From contig NC_083566.1 of NCBI RefSeq assembly GCF_019925205.1, forward strand, positions 8,432,001 through 8,496,000: 64,000 bases of DNA. Direction: 5' to 3'. The position numbers and the translations under genes are program-made. The notes under the pieces were generated by a model. The model did no database searches and was not told the origin of the DNA. It saw only the letters and a program-made list of their open reading frames with translations. This document shows positions 22,001 to 30,259 of this stretch, one piece after another. This DNA comes from Metopolophium dirhodum (lineage: Eukaryota; Arthropoda; Insecta; Hemiptera; Aphididae). Every line of letters begins with the position of its first letter. Within the stretch, counting starts at the first letter, position 1.

Positions 22001-23101
22001 TATTAACGTCTACATAAGTTTTGAACAAATACATTCAAACATTTAGAAAACCCTATAATAAATCTTATAGATCCTACTATAGGATCATCCTAGACTATAA
22101 TATTATTATGACCATATAAGGCGTAAATTGGGGCGTTTAAGGATTATCCCCATATAAATTCCTGAAGCTTCCCCACCTCCAAATTATTTTCTAACTTAAC
22201 CTCATAAGTATAATGAACTATGTAATTACGCGTGTTAATTTATATTTCTAGTCCTCTAGATTTTTAAACAATTTTGAGCCTATGATTATGACGTGCAGAT
22301 ATATACTCGAGGACGGTTATATGCGGTCCGTTAGAATATAATATATATTGTGTTATTATATAATATCATTAATTATTATGTTGTTTATTATATTATATTA
22401 AATAAGCACTTACCGTCGTCCCGGGTATCGCCGCACTTGCAAAAAGAGCCAACGTATCGGGCCAAGGTAATAACCTATACTGTTCCCACCATCGCTTTAC
22501 CACCAGACCAACGTAGAAGCTCATAGCAAACGTCAACGGGACACTCGCAGAATGACCGGCCAAGTAACACCGGATTTTTATGAACAGCCTAAAAATACAA
22601 TAAAAACCGTCAGTCATTACCTAGTTCTATATCGCATTAAAACGGATTCTAAGTACAATTGACTCATACAGAATAGTGCCATCGATTTAGAATGTTGGTG
22701 ATTATAAACTTAGGTAATAGATTAATAATGTACTCGTATAGGTATAAAAACATTCTATATAATAATTAATTAATATAGGTATACCATCAATATCTGGTGT
22801 ATAAGTATACCTATAATATACTTGATCGCTTAATTTTCTAATTTTAATTGCTTTCATTTTGTATAATATTTATATAGGATTTCAACTATATGAGTATCAG
22901 ACAGAAGTCACCAACAATCTAAATGTTCACCTTAAGACACCGTTTAATATATGATATTTATTTTAACGTTATTTTTAATGTTTAACATACTTTTGCTGTG
23001 CTTCCGTGAATGCAAACCTGTATGCTAAATTTATGGCAAAATAAACCACTAAATAGGCTGCTAATTCCCTCCATACAAGCTTGTAGACGCTTCCTCGCCA
23101 T
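5198..23101 (-). CDS. Bestrophin-family chloride channel gene (partial, seven coding exons visible, two of them alternative)
   Basis: Bestrophins are pentameric, calcium-activated anion channels of the plasma membrane or organelles. In mRNA order the exons are 23101-22991 (WRGSVYKLVWREL, first membrane helix), 22588-22414 (VPLTFAMSFYV neck, then KRWWEQYRLLPWPD), 21620-21491 (DERGRLMRR, then KKRFPTLQHIVDAG), then either 17839-17601 or 14671-14433, then 5590-5456 (VVTLSLYAYF, DLYVPILTI), and 5305-5198 (FFVGWLKVAE, then GEDDDD, the calcium clasp). All junctions are GT-AG and phases agree throughout. The family hallmarks RWWxQY, WPD, DERGR, KKRFP, YDxxxxPLVYTQ and FGEDDDD are all present. The neck triad aligning with human I76/F80/F84 reads V, F, F. 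The N-terminal exon (usually MTxxYTxxVA) and everything after NWLIDRHIK were not found, so the gene is incomplete in this window or by my reading. Family assignment is firm; the subtype is not. Confidence 0.93.
5456..5590 (-). CDS. Bestrophin exon, membrane helix after the alternative exons
   Basis: A 45-codon exon, phase 0 at both ends. It starts VVTLSLYAYFGAQLIGAQM and ends DLYVPILTIIE, matching the family segment 'VVTLAVYxYF ... DLYVPVFTLLQ'. The intron upstream is about 8.8 kb to exon 14433-14671 or about 12 kb to exon 17601-17839. That intron carries the hairpin MITE at 5651 and both SINEs. Confidence 0.94.
5651..5757. mobile_element. 107-bp hairpin MITE in bestrophin intron
   Basis: The two ends, TATACAGGGTGTTTGAAATT and its near-perfect inverse, fold into an almost continuous hairpin with a short loop around 5695-5715. 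The arms also share an inverted 'agatttcagcaga' block. The element lies 60 bp upstream of the acceptor of the exon at 5456-5590. No coding capacity. Confidence 0.7.
5760..8180. other. AT-rich intron sequence with one G/C-tract hairpin
   Basis: No exon was recognised. A short inverted-repeat element is present at 7008-7081. Before the repeat at 8184 lies a G-rich patch (8030-8045). The rest is simple AT-rich sequence with TAATATTA-type runs. Confidence 0.5.
7008..7081. mobile_element. Short inverted-repeat element with G and C tracts
   Basis: It begins TAGGCGG and ends CCGCCTA. Inside, a 14-base G run is followed by an oppositely oriented C run ('ggggctaagcccc', then 'cccccc'). The same architecture recurs at 30077-30250, suggesting a common MITE type in this genome. 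Confidence 0.5.
8184..9072. mobile_element. Copy of the 'gattctgagcg' repeat family (about 890 bp)
   Basis: It opens with GATTCTGAGCGAAGCGATGA. Toward the end it has the block CGCTCAGAATCGTTTTTCTT, followed by 'cccacttataacctactgtacagcagagcgacatccactt'-type sequence (about 9018-9060). Both blocks recur in the nested pair at 27987-28884, with fragments near 683 and 2885. No transposase frame is visible. Several overlapping short ORFs here are not genes. Confidence 0.65.
9080..12600. other. Bestrophin intron, no exon found; one GC-rich patch
   Basis: The stretch is AT-rich except for about 9540-9880, which is richer in CG dinucleotides and carries two overlapping minus-strand open frames of 68 and 76 codons with no recognisable family. 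The 117-codon plus-strand frame at 11112-11465 is overlapped by an 82-codon frame on the other strand and looks like chance. Confidence 0.45.
12612..12847 (+). mobile_element. 5S rRNA-derived SINE with poly(A) tail
   Basis: Positions 12650-12700 read like the internal promoter half of 5S rRNA: 'gagtaagcaacg' (box A, usually AGTTAAGCAGCG), then TAGTTCCCGGATGGGTGACC and GCCCGGA (box C, usually TAGTACTTGGATGGGTGACCGCCTGGGAA). About 130 bp of unrelated body follows, then a 19-base A run at 12829-12847. A 5S-type head, a body and an A tail is the layout of 5S-derived (SINE3-type) retroposons transcribed by RNA polymerase III. The first half of a true 5S gene is not preserved, so this is not a functional rRNA gene. 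Confidence 0.7.
13021..13362 (-). mobile_element. tRNA-derived SINE with 12-bp target-site duplication
   Basis: On the minus strand the head reads GACGAGGTGGCCGAGTGGTC (box A of a tRNA-Ser/Leu-like gene), then CCGAGTTCGATCCTCG (box B), so it carries an internal polymerase III promoter. The roughly 280-bp body ends in a 43-base A run (T run on the plus strand, 13019-13061). The same 12 bases, TATAATATTATT, flank it at 13009-13020 and 13365-13376, consistent with target-primed insertion. The open frames through this stretch are not genes. Confidence 0.87.
13390..14430. other. Bestrophin intron, nothing recognised
   Basis: AT-rich sequence with no exon, RNA gene or clear repeat on either strand. 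Confidence 0.5.
14433..14671 (-). CDS. Bestrophin alternative exon B (mutually exclusive with exon A)
   Basis: A 239-nt exon, entered in phase 1 (the first two bases complete a Gly codon begun at 21491) and left in phase 0. Acceptor is GCGTAG, donor is GTCGGT. It encodes 80 residues: GLMMDSEKEIL, then WATNIINRARRE, SNDHMVQTILLEMSD, and ending IGYDNVNIPILYSQ. By hand alignment 47 of 80 residues equal exon A at 17601-17839. Length and phases are identical, so it substitutes for exon A exactly. This block corresponds to the human BEST1 segment of roughly residues 158-238, cytosolic helices leading to the third membrane helix. An ATG lies just upstream in frame, but the TAG acceptor and phase match make this an internal exon rather than a start. 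Confidence 0.93.
14856..14873. repeat. Poly-G tract (18 bases)
   Basis: An uninterrupted run of 18 G between the two alternative exons, about 185 bp upstream of exon B in transcript orientation (poly-C in the pre-mRNA). Confidence 0.9.
16074..16113. repeat. CTG/TGG trinucleotide microsatellite
   Basis: An interrupted (CTG)n run, with TGG units in the middle and a second short CTG/CAG cluster at 16152-16167. It lies in the intron between the two alternative bestrophin exons. Confidence 0.85.
17601..17839 (-). CDS. Bestrophin alternative exon A (mutually exclusive with exon B)
   Basis: A 239-nt exon with acceptor ACACAG and donor GTCAGC, entered in phase 1 and left in phase 0, exactly like exon B. 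It encodes GIMLESEKKIV, then WATNIINRARRE, SSDQVVQTLLVELSD, and ends ISYDTVCVPLVYTQ, the last being closer to the family consensus (YDxxSVPLVYTQ) than exon B. It is the first of the pair in transcript order, 3.65 kb after exon 21491-21620. Exon B is a second tandem copy 2.9 kb further on. A splice from A to B would shift the frame because 239 is not a multiple of three. Confidence 0.94.
17845..18600. other. Bestrophin intron, nothing recognised
   Basis: AT-rich with a slightly GC-richer stretch at 17850-17950 directly upstream of exon A. No exon or element identified. Confidence 0.45.
18617..19533. mobile_element. DNA-transposon-like element with three inverted subterminal motifs at each end
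   Basis: The left end carries CGAGTTGCGGTC at 18621 and 18661 and a variant at 18712. The right end carries the inverse, GACCGCAACTCG at 19515, with variants at 19495 and 19454. Repeated subterminal motifs in opposite orientation at the two ends are typical transposase-binding layouts. The body holds a 150-bp tandem duplication (19065-19360). No transposase frame is present, so it would be non-autonomous. Exact ends and target duplication are unclear. Confidence 0.55.
19065..19360. repeat. Two tandem ~150-bp units rich in TGCACAAACG
   Basis: The first unit (about 19065-19215) and second (about 19216-19360) share TTCTGCACAAACGATGCACA at 19131 and 19281, an offset of about 150. Each unit carries TGCACAAACG three times and ends in a G-rich stretch. 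The overlapping open frames (91 and 148 codons) arise because the repeat unit lacks stops; they are not supported as genes. Confidence 0.8.
19550..20500. other. Bestrophin intron, nothing recognised
   Basis: AT-rich. One 'acagggtaatcc' motif near 20150 resembles the ends of the hairpin elements but no partner arm was found. Confidence 0.4.
20519..20843. mobile_element. Palindromic MITE with long inverted arms and 9-bp direct repeats
   Basis: The left arm (about 20525-20600) contains CGGACAAAAAGTCCGAGTAC and TGAATCC-type blocks. The right arm (about 20745-20835) is its inverse, each with the CGGACAAAAAGTC motif repeated. ACCGCAGGC flanks the element at 20510-20518 and 20844-20852, a plausible 9-bp target-site duplication. 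The AT-rich centre has no coding capacity. Confidence 0.75.
20860..21485. other. Bestrophin intron, nothing recognised
   Basis: No exon or repeat identified before the exon at 21491. Confidence 0.45.
21491..21620 (-). CDS. Bestrophin exon before the alternative pair
   Basis: A 130-nt exon, phase 0 in and phase 1 out, with acceptor TTTCAG and donor GTGAGT. It encodes DERGRLMRRNIVRYAVLAYV, then KKRFPTLQHIVDAG. The family motifs DE(R/Q)GR and KRFP are intact. Its single leftover G must be completed by the first two bases (GA or GT) of exon A or B, both giving Gly. Confidence 0.96.
22414..22588 (-). CDS. Bestrophin exon encoding the pore neck
   Basis: A 175-nt exon with acceptor TTTTAG and donor GTAAGT. 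It encodes LFIKIRCYLAGHSASVP, LTFAMSFYVGLVVKRWWEQY, then LLPWPDTLALF. The second membrane helix lines the hydrophobic neck. The family's usual CDSY before the helix is replaced by CYLAGHSA, a lineage difference worth noting. The intron to the next exon is about 0.8 kb. Confidence 0.96.
22991..23101 (-). CDS. Bestrophin first visible coding exon (WRGS)
   Basis: A 111-nt exon: one base, 36 codons, two bases. Acceptor is TTCTAG, donor is GTATGT. It encodes WRGSVYKLVWRELAAYLVVY and ends AYRFAFTEAQQ. The preceding codon needs two bases from an upstream exon, giving an Arg-like R before WRGS as in the family. That upstream exon (N-terminal ~25 residues) could not be identified. Confidence 0.95.
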
Positions 23102-23104
23102 CTA

Positions 23105-26100
23105 GAATAATGTTAATTATTATTTATCATCAATTAGGTATAAAAAAAAAATCAATAAAATATGTTTATAAATTATTAATATTTATGTATTGAAACATAA
23201 ACATGTATGATTAATACAATTATTAATTGTATCATTACCGTCATTACAGGTTAATAATTGAAACTTCAAGTTTCAACAACTAACTTAAATATTGTTGTTT
23301 ATTTTGTTTATATAAATTAGAACTTTTCTACTACGTATGAAACGCTATTAGATTTTATCATAAGTACTATTTAAGTGCGAGAATCTGTTTATTCGTCCAT
23401 AGTATAATACCTTATATACCTATATAATATACTTTTATTGTATATTTTATTCTAACCTTTATATTTAACATACTTATAAAATTTATGAATTTTAAATATC
23501 AAAGTTAAAATATATTTTTATAAGATATCAAATGTTTGAATTACAGCAATATATTTATTTATTTATTCATAATATACATATATACGGGTTGCCCCAATTC
23601 AAATATTAAAACACTAAAATAGCAAATATTTAGCAAATTAAAATAGATAATAGGTAGTAAAAATTACACTGTAAAATAATAATAATTATGTGTTAAAAAT
23701 GATTTTGCAATATTGCTATAAATAATACAAAAACCTCAAGTGATCTATCACCCGGTTACTATCTAATTATTAGATTATTCTAATATATCCTATGCTTCCA
23801 TTTTTAATAATTCATATACACTAATAGCTAATATCTAATAGGTATATTATAACTAATTCAGGGCCCTAAATCGATGACCAGACTTATGAGTCGATAAGAA
23901 GTTAAAATGTTGTGAGTACAATATTGTAAAGCCAGTTATGGTATTAATCTAGTTACCTATTGGCTATTATATAGTGATTAGTGCCGAGTAATGTTTAAAA
24001 GGTTCTTAAAAACACTTGTTTACAGACATAAATGGCATCAGTAATATAAAATAGTACTAAATAATCACATAACTATACATAGGTACCTAATGATATTGGA
24101 GAAACCAAATAACTTTTTTATATTTATTCAGTAATTGAAAATTATGTTAGGTATTTAATTAAATATTTATTTTCATACATAATAGGGTGCATTTAGATTA
24201 AAATATAATAGTTGATGATTGTATACTTAATAGTGTTCAAATAAATTTATATGGTGGCCAGTTTATGTTTCTGGATAATACCTACCTCAATTGGAAAAAA
24301 ATTTGACTATGCCGTAGAAAATCGCGTAGTTACCGATGCTTCTATCGTAATATTATCATTATCGATATACGCGTAATAAAGTGTACAATAACGAAGTACA
24401 ATAGCTATTCAGTAGCGGTCAAATGATTTTGTTATATGGTGAAGGGAAGGAGATGTTGTTAATTTTTAAAATGTACTACCTATTTTATCATTAAAAAATA
24501 TAATTTATGGTGATCATTAATATTGAAAAAAATTTCATGGGGATCTATCCCCCCACCCCCAACCGGTTAATGGCCATTGATGTCTCTTATTAGACTCATT
24601 TTTGGACAGAGCATATATTGATTTTTCATCATTAACCGAATGAGTGACTGAGCCAAAAGGCCCAAGACTAAAAATACATACAATATAATATGACATATGT
24701 ACCTATTATACCTAATAGATATATATTTGTTATAATAAAATGATTTATAAGTGAAATAGATAAATTAGGCTATGTATGTCGTATGTGCTTCTAAATTCAT
24801 TACATATAGGTATTCATTATTTTCACTAAATTATGCATATGTATTTTACAATTAGAGTCAAATCAATAAAAATGTTCAAAATATACCTCATTATTAGCCA
24901 TTTATCCAATTACCCATGTAATAACTTTAATTGACCCCGTTAACCGGTGTACCGATTTTTTTTTTACTAGTGAAAATGGGGACCAGCTTGTTTTAGCCCA
25001 ATAGGCGAATGAGTTAATAATTAACCGTGAGTTAACTGTGAGTTCAATAAGTGGAGACTACTAAATTATAATGAGTATTTCGTTTTGCATCCAAATTTTA
25101 ACTTTTATATTATTATTATACGTTTAAAACGAATCAATGCAAGTTACAATAATTTTACTTAATATACAGTTACTTGAATTTAGCACGATTCCTAAGTAGT
25201 AAGTACCTATTATAATATATTACACTGAATATTAACAAACATTTATAACGTCCACACGATTATTTTGCAACGGTATCCGTATTCATCGATATCATTATTT
25301 TATGGAAAACGTCAGATGTGTAATTGTGGAATAATTAAAACAAACATTCAGTCCGTTTTTATAGTTACACATATATGTATTATAAATAATTAAAATTGTA
25401 TATAGTTGGCCAATAACCACGCGGTTGATACCTTAAAATAATAATGATAATAAAAAAAAGTTACATATACCATTATGTAACTTCGAGCTAGGTATAGGTA
25501 CGAAGTACCGATTGTTATCATAATGTCTCTTACAAAAGTGCATGTAATGTCACAGGTGCGCAATAATGTTATATGGCCTTTTTTATCCGGCGTGCTTTTT
25601 TTTTTTTACTTTCTTCGGGTCTACGCACTATAACTAAATAATAAATACAATAAATACAAGCAAGGCTAACCAGTTCAGATGATTTATGGTATCGTAAAAT
25701 TATTTCAACGAATCTTAAACGTTGACTATAATACCTATAATGTATACTATACCTATATTTAACTACAGACAAATTCTTCTGCAGTGGCACTAACTACATG
25801 ACAAGACTAGGTAAATTGACTAAAATCTATAATTATCAGTAACTATCACAGTGACACAGTAGTAGTTTACATAGTACTTAAACACACATTATTAGGTGCA
25901 TTGCGGTCGATCGCCATCATATACGAATTAGGCTAATACATTTTCTATATTATAATGTATAAACACGGCTAATATTACATCGACGAATTTGGTTTTAGTT
26001 TTTTTTTTTTTAAATAATTTTTAAATGATATAATAAGTATATAATAATTTATAATATAAATAATCTGTTTTATAGAAATAATAATAATTTATAATACATT

Positions 26101-26970
26101 AAAACCTACCTATATATACTTGTACACATTATAAATAATAATCGTGCTTATAACCTATAGCCGGGCAGCCGGCGATGTTTATACATATATTGTTATTGAA
26201 CGTGTTTCTTGATCATAAATTTATACTGTAGGTGTCTATTGTAGCAACTAGCAAACACCTTCTATATTAAATTACTACTGTTGTGATTTCGGATTCTAAG
26301 CCGCGGGGGTATATCACCTAGCCCGACCTAGGTATATGGTATATCTAATATCGGTATCCTCAATTTGTCCATTTTATTATTCCGCCGAAAAATTCGAAAA
26401 TATCTACCATACGCCTATATAATAATGAATAACCGAGCATAATATAATATTATTCGATCACGTTTTGTAGGTGTGATCTGTACGAAAACCTGAAATTCAA
26501 ACGTATAGTAGGTACTGTGAATAATAATAATAATAACAGCCAGTATAATATATTATGTTAATCCGATACCTCGTTTCGAATTCCGTGTTTTACGGGAATG
26601 ACGATTTGCATAATACTATTATTGTCATATCATAACGCGAAGAAATACATATATTATATTATGCGACGACTTAAATGATAATATTATTATTATCACACAA
26701 ATATAATAATAATAATATAATATACACAATGGTTTTACGGTGTATCGGCCTCGGAACGGGCGTGCATGGTCAACAAAGTGCATTCTACAAAGGATAACCG
26801 CATTTTATAGATACGATTTAGTACTGGAAATAGAACCGGTCACAATATCCTATACCAATAGAATATTATATACAATAAATAATAATATAATATAACCGGT
26901 CTATCGGACACCGCCCTCTGCGCAGGCAGGCACTACGGTACGTTCCGACGTGAACTAGGCTATTTATCTC
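23105..26970. other. Large bestrophin 5' intron, nothing recognised
   Basis: Very AT-rich. No MTxxYT-type N-terminal bestrophin exon was found on the minus strand, although a short exon could be missed by eye. No clear element ends. Confidence 0.4.
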
Positions 26971-26972
26971 AC

Positions 26973-27110
26973 CTGGTTGCTCGGAGTCTTCCAGCTGCCC
27001 ATTCAGATTTCCTGGTCCACAGTAGGTATAAAGTTTTGATTACATTCCGTTCAACTACACAGCACGCCGATCTGGACGATTTCGGTAAAACGACCAAATC
27101 AATAGCTGGA
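26973..27110 (-). other. Candidate 5' exon of the bestrophin gene (probably UTR)
   Basis: A GC- and CG-richer patch (about 26895-27345) contains an excellent minus-strand donor, CAACCAG/GTGAGA, at 26973. In the frame that would join to the WRGS exon (phase 2) there is no ATG after the last stop, so it more likely is untranslated leader, with the start codon in another exon. The far boundary is arbitrary. It could also belong to an unrelated transcript. Confidence 0.3.
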
Positions 27111-27390
27111 TGAAAATATCAAGTCCGCGAGACGACTCACGAGTGTGTGTGTGTATACGTGAATAACGGGACGTACGTACAATAGTAACCATTTATAATA
27201 ATATATGACTTATAAGTCAAGTATAACAATATAATACAAATATACAATAGGTGTACGAAGAGAAAAATAAAACCTACATGTATGGCGGAATCACTCCGAC
27301 AACACTGGACAATCGGTGGACTGTCGCGCCACACCGGTCGAATTCAAACGAATCGATTAAAATGTTTAACAGTGTTCAATACGAAATATT

Positions 27391-27527
27391 TTTCCATATA
27401 TTAGGCATGCGTTGAACGCCTCGGCCTTATACGACATTTTTATGCGACGCCTCACCACTTATTCGTCGCGTAGGAAATTATGCGTAAGGCCGAGGCGTTC
27501 AACGTATACCTAATATATATAGGAAAT
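27391..27527. mobile_element. Hairpin element with 40-bp inverted arms
   Basis: The left arm (27391-27430) contains GTTGAACGCCTCGGCCTTA and the right arm (about 27484-27526) its exact inverse, flanked by TATATTAGG / CCTAATATA. The roughly 50-bp loop contains 'cgtcgcg' and 'gcgacgc' blocks that can also pair. It looks like a small MITE, or possibly a structured RNA locus. Confidence 0.6.
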
Positions 27528-27986
27528 TGTGTATGTCACTGCACGTGTCCTACTAGGTCTAGGCGATGCAGATTATCGGGAGTTCCTTAGAACATGCGTT
27601 TTCCTTTTAATTCTCCCGAGACACGCGCAATGTCTGCCTTTTCTGTAGCCAACTGCAGGTATATACATAGCAATCGACAATATAATTTGTAACCATAACA
27701 GACTTTATGTCCGGTGGCGATTTTACGTCACACTGCAGGTACACGAATTATACATAGTTACCGGTGCAGGCATTAGAATGGTAACAAAAAATAAAGCATT
27801 CATTATGAAAATATTTTTTCGGCAGCAACAGACTGCTGCAGTCGCCTGCAGCAGGTCTGCGTATGTCAGATTATAAACAGGAAGAGACACGAAAACAAAA
27901 TATCCCCGGGACAAAAACAGAATGTAGACCTATTTACACGCCGGAGATTATCATTGACGTTGTCCAGGCCAAAGATTTGTATTTTA

Positions 27987-28884
27987 GATTCTGAGCGGAG
28001 CGATGAAGCTAGTGGTTTCACAATGGTGTTTATTTATTTTTTATCCCGTATACAAAATTTCTACCAGAAGGAGTGCTTCGATTTCAACATATAGTACCTT
28101 ATTTTTTTGCAAATTGGACCAAGATGTTACTTTAAAGGAGGTCATTTTTTGATTTTTTTCAATAGTTATTAAATGCTACGAGAAAAACCACCTAAAAATG
28201 GGATTTTAATTTCTAGCGCTTTGTTTATCACCATAGAAACCAATAAAAAAAAAAGCGGTTAAGTGGATGTCGTTCTGCTGTACAGTAGGTTACAAGTGGG
28301 TCAATGTATAATGGATTGTATTAAACTTGAATTCAATGATATAATATCATTGTATAAGAAAAACGATTCTTAGAGGAGACGGTATGTCGGTCTGGGTTTT
28401 TTATATTGTTATTATTTATTATATCCTTAAGTTGAATTAATATTATAATATTATAATTTTTTATTTGTTTCTATGGTGATAAATAAAGCGTTAGAAATAA
28501 AAATCCCATTTTTATCGATTTTTCGTAATTTGTCGGTGGTTTTTCCCGTGTCATTAAATAACTAATGAGAAAATTGAAAAATGACAACTTTAAAGTACCA
28601 TCTTGATCCAATTTGCTAAAAGATAAGATACTATATGGTGAAATTAAAGCACTCCTTCTGGTAGAAATTTTGTATACGAGATAAAAATAAAATAAACACC
28701 ATTGTAAAATCACTAGCTTCCTCGCTCCGCTCAGAATCTAAAATAATATTTTAATATTAATTCAACTTACAGGCTATAATAAATAATAACAATATAAAAA
28801 ATATCCAGACTGACAAACCGTCTCCGCTCAGAATCGTTTTTTTTATACAATGATATTATCATTGAATTCAAGTTAAATACAATC
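27987..28884. mobile_element. Outer copy of the 'gattctgagcg' repeat, split by an inverted copy of itself
   Basis: The forward copy starts GATTCTGAGCGGAGCGATGA at 27987 and runs to about 28250 ('accatagaaaccaataaaa'). It resumes at 28742 with 'taatattaattcaactt', reaches CCGTCTCCGCTCAGAATCG at about 28825, and is truncated near 28884. The inverted copy that interrupts it reads through the same junction without a break, which shows where the two halves join. No protein frame is conserved. Confidence 0.7.
28251..28741. mobile_element. Inner, inverted copy of the 'gattctgagcg' repeat (about 490 bp)
   Basis: Read on the minus strand it runs from AGATTCTGAGCGGAGCGAGG at 28741 to 'gacatccacttaaccgc' at about 28255, covering the whole family unit in order. 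Together with the outer copy it makes a large imperfect palindrome. The 80-codon minus-strand frame at 28471-28713 lies inside the repeat and is not a gene. Confidence 0.7.
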
Positions 28885-28889
28885 CTATA

Positions 28890-30070
28890 AATACCCTCCA
28901 AGTTTCAAGTAATCTATTGATATTTGATATAACTTTTACTGAAAACGGTTCAGTCGTTTTTTGAGGCTATTAACTTCGGATGAACCAACATCTAATTTTA
29001 GTTGTTTAACCCGATTTCGTCATAAAAAAATGAAAAAGTACAAAATTTAGATTATATACGTAAGAAAAGTAGAAAAGTAAGTACATCAAAATTTTAAAAA
29101 AAATTATAAAATACATAAAATATAGGTGTGTAAATTATAGTACAAAAATTTAACAGGTACTTTTTTATAAAATGTTTATTACATTTTTATGCGGACAAAA
29201 CTGTATGAATATACTTTTTGAACGTGGTTACAAATTACAACGAGATTTGTTCAATTCCTACTTATCTAATTTGTACGCTATAGGTATACATTGTACGCAT
29301 TTCGCAATGAGTACAAAATGATATGTACCTATATATAACATATATCATTAATATTCGGTATAGTTGTTGGGACTCGCCGAAATTTTTATAAGCAGTTACA
29401 ATACCAGCGATATTTCTTCTTTATTTTTACTATTGGTATAATATTATGTTTACTGTTTGGTAGTTTGGTTACATTTACGGTATGATTATAGTTATTCAAA
29501 AAGTAAATTTGAAATGTTTGTATTTAAATATGTAACACCATACACCTCATGAATAAAATCGACTATGAATTTGTTGCAAAGTGCATTATTTTTAACTTCA
29601 TTGTAAAATTAAGCTTTCCTAACTGCAGAAAGTTTGGATTATCTATAGCAACAAATTCAATTTAGAAACTTTTATTTAGAATTTTTTAACATGTTTTTAA
29701 TATTTTGGTAATGTCTTGTCTTTTTGGTCATTATTTCATGTTTTATTTTCCTTTACGTCATCGAGTTACGTCAATTAACATTTATTTACACATATTTTGA
29801 GTTATGTTTTAATTTGCATGGGTGATTATAATATGTAGCCATGTAGGGATGTCAACTGTGAATTTGTAGCAGTGCATTGATTTTTAGCTTATTGTAATTC
29901 ATAGTTTTCTTAACAGAAAGTTTGAATTATGTAATAAAAATTTAATTTTGACTCGTTTAAGATTTAGATATCTAATTATGGATCAATTTTAAGTGAATTC
30001 TTCATTTTTATTGAAAGCTGAGCTTTTAGTGTTTCAATGCCTTTTTTAAGGTTTTAATAAAATTCACAAT
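28890..30070. other. Intergenic or intronic, nothing recognised
   Basis: AT-rich with no exon, RNA gene or clear repeat. Confidence 0.4.
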
Positions 30071-30076
30071 CCTAGT

Positions 30077-30250
30077 CATTGGCGTAAATAAGGGGGGGGG
30101 GGGCTTAGTCCTCCCAAATGTCGATCAAGTCCCCCTAGTTAAAAATCTAGTAATTAGTACTAATTTTTATATTCTGTGGTACTAAGCAATATGGCCTATG
30201 CAGAGGGGGGCTTGAGTCCCCCCAAACAATTTAGTCGATTTGCGCCTATG
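30077..30250. mobile_element. hAT-like MITE with G/C tracts and 7-8-bp target duplication
   Basis: The ends are CATTGGCGTAAATAAGGGGG and the inverse of CATAGGCGCAAATCG. Inner G tracts pair with C tracts ('ggggggcttgagtcccccc'). TCCTAGT flanks both sides (30070-30076 and 30252-30258), extendable to 8 bp with one mismatch. An 8-bp duplication fits hAT-type elements. Confidence 0.6.
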
Positions 30251-30259
30251 GTCCTAGTA

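Noticed and set aside
24290..24360. Minus-strand stretch reading IEASVTTRF, superficially like a bestrophin N-terminus
   Set aside because: An in-frame stop follows within a few codons, there is no ATG in the right place, and it does not lead to a phase-2 donor.
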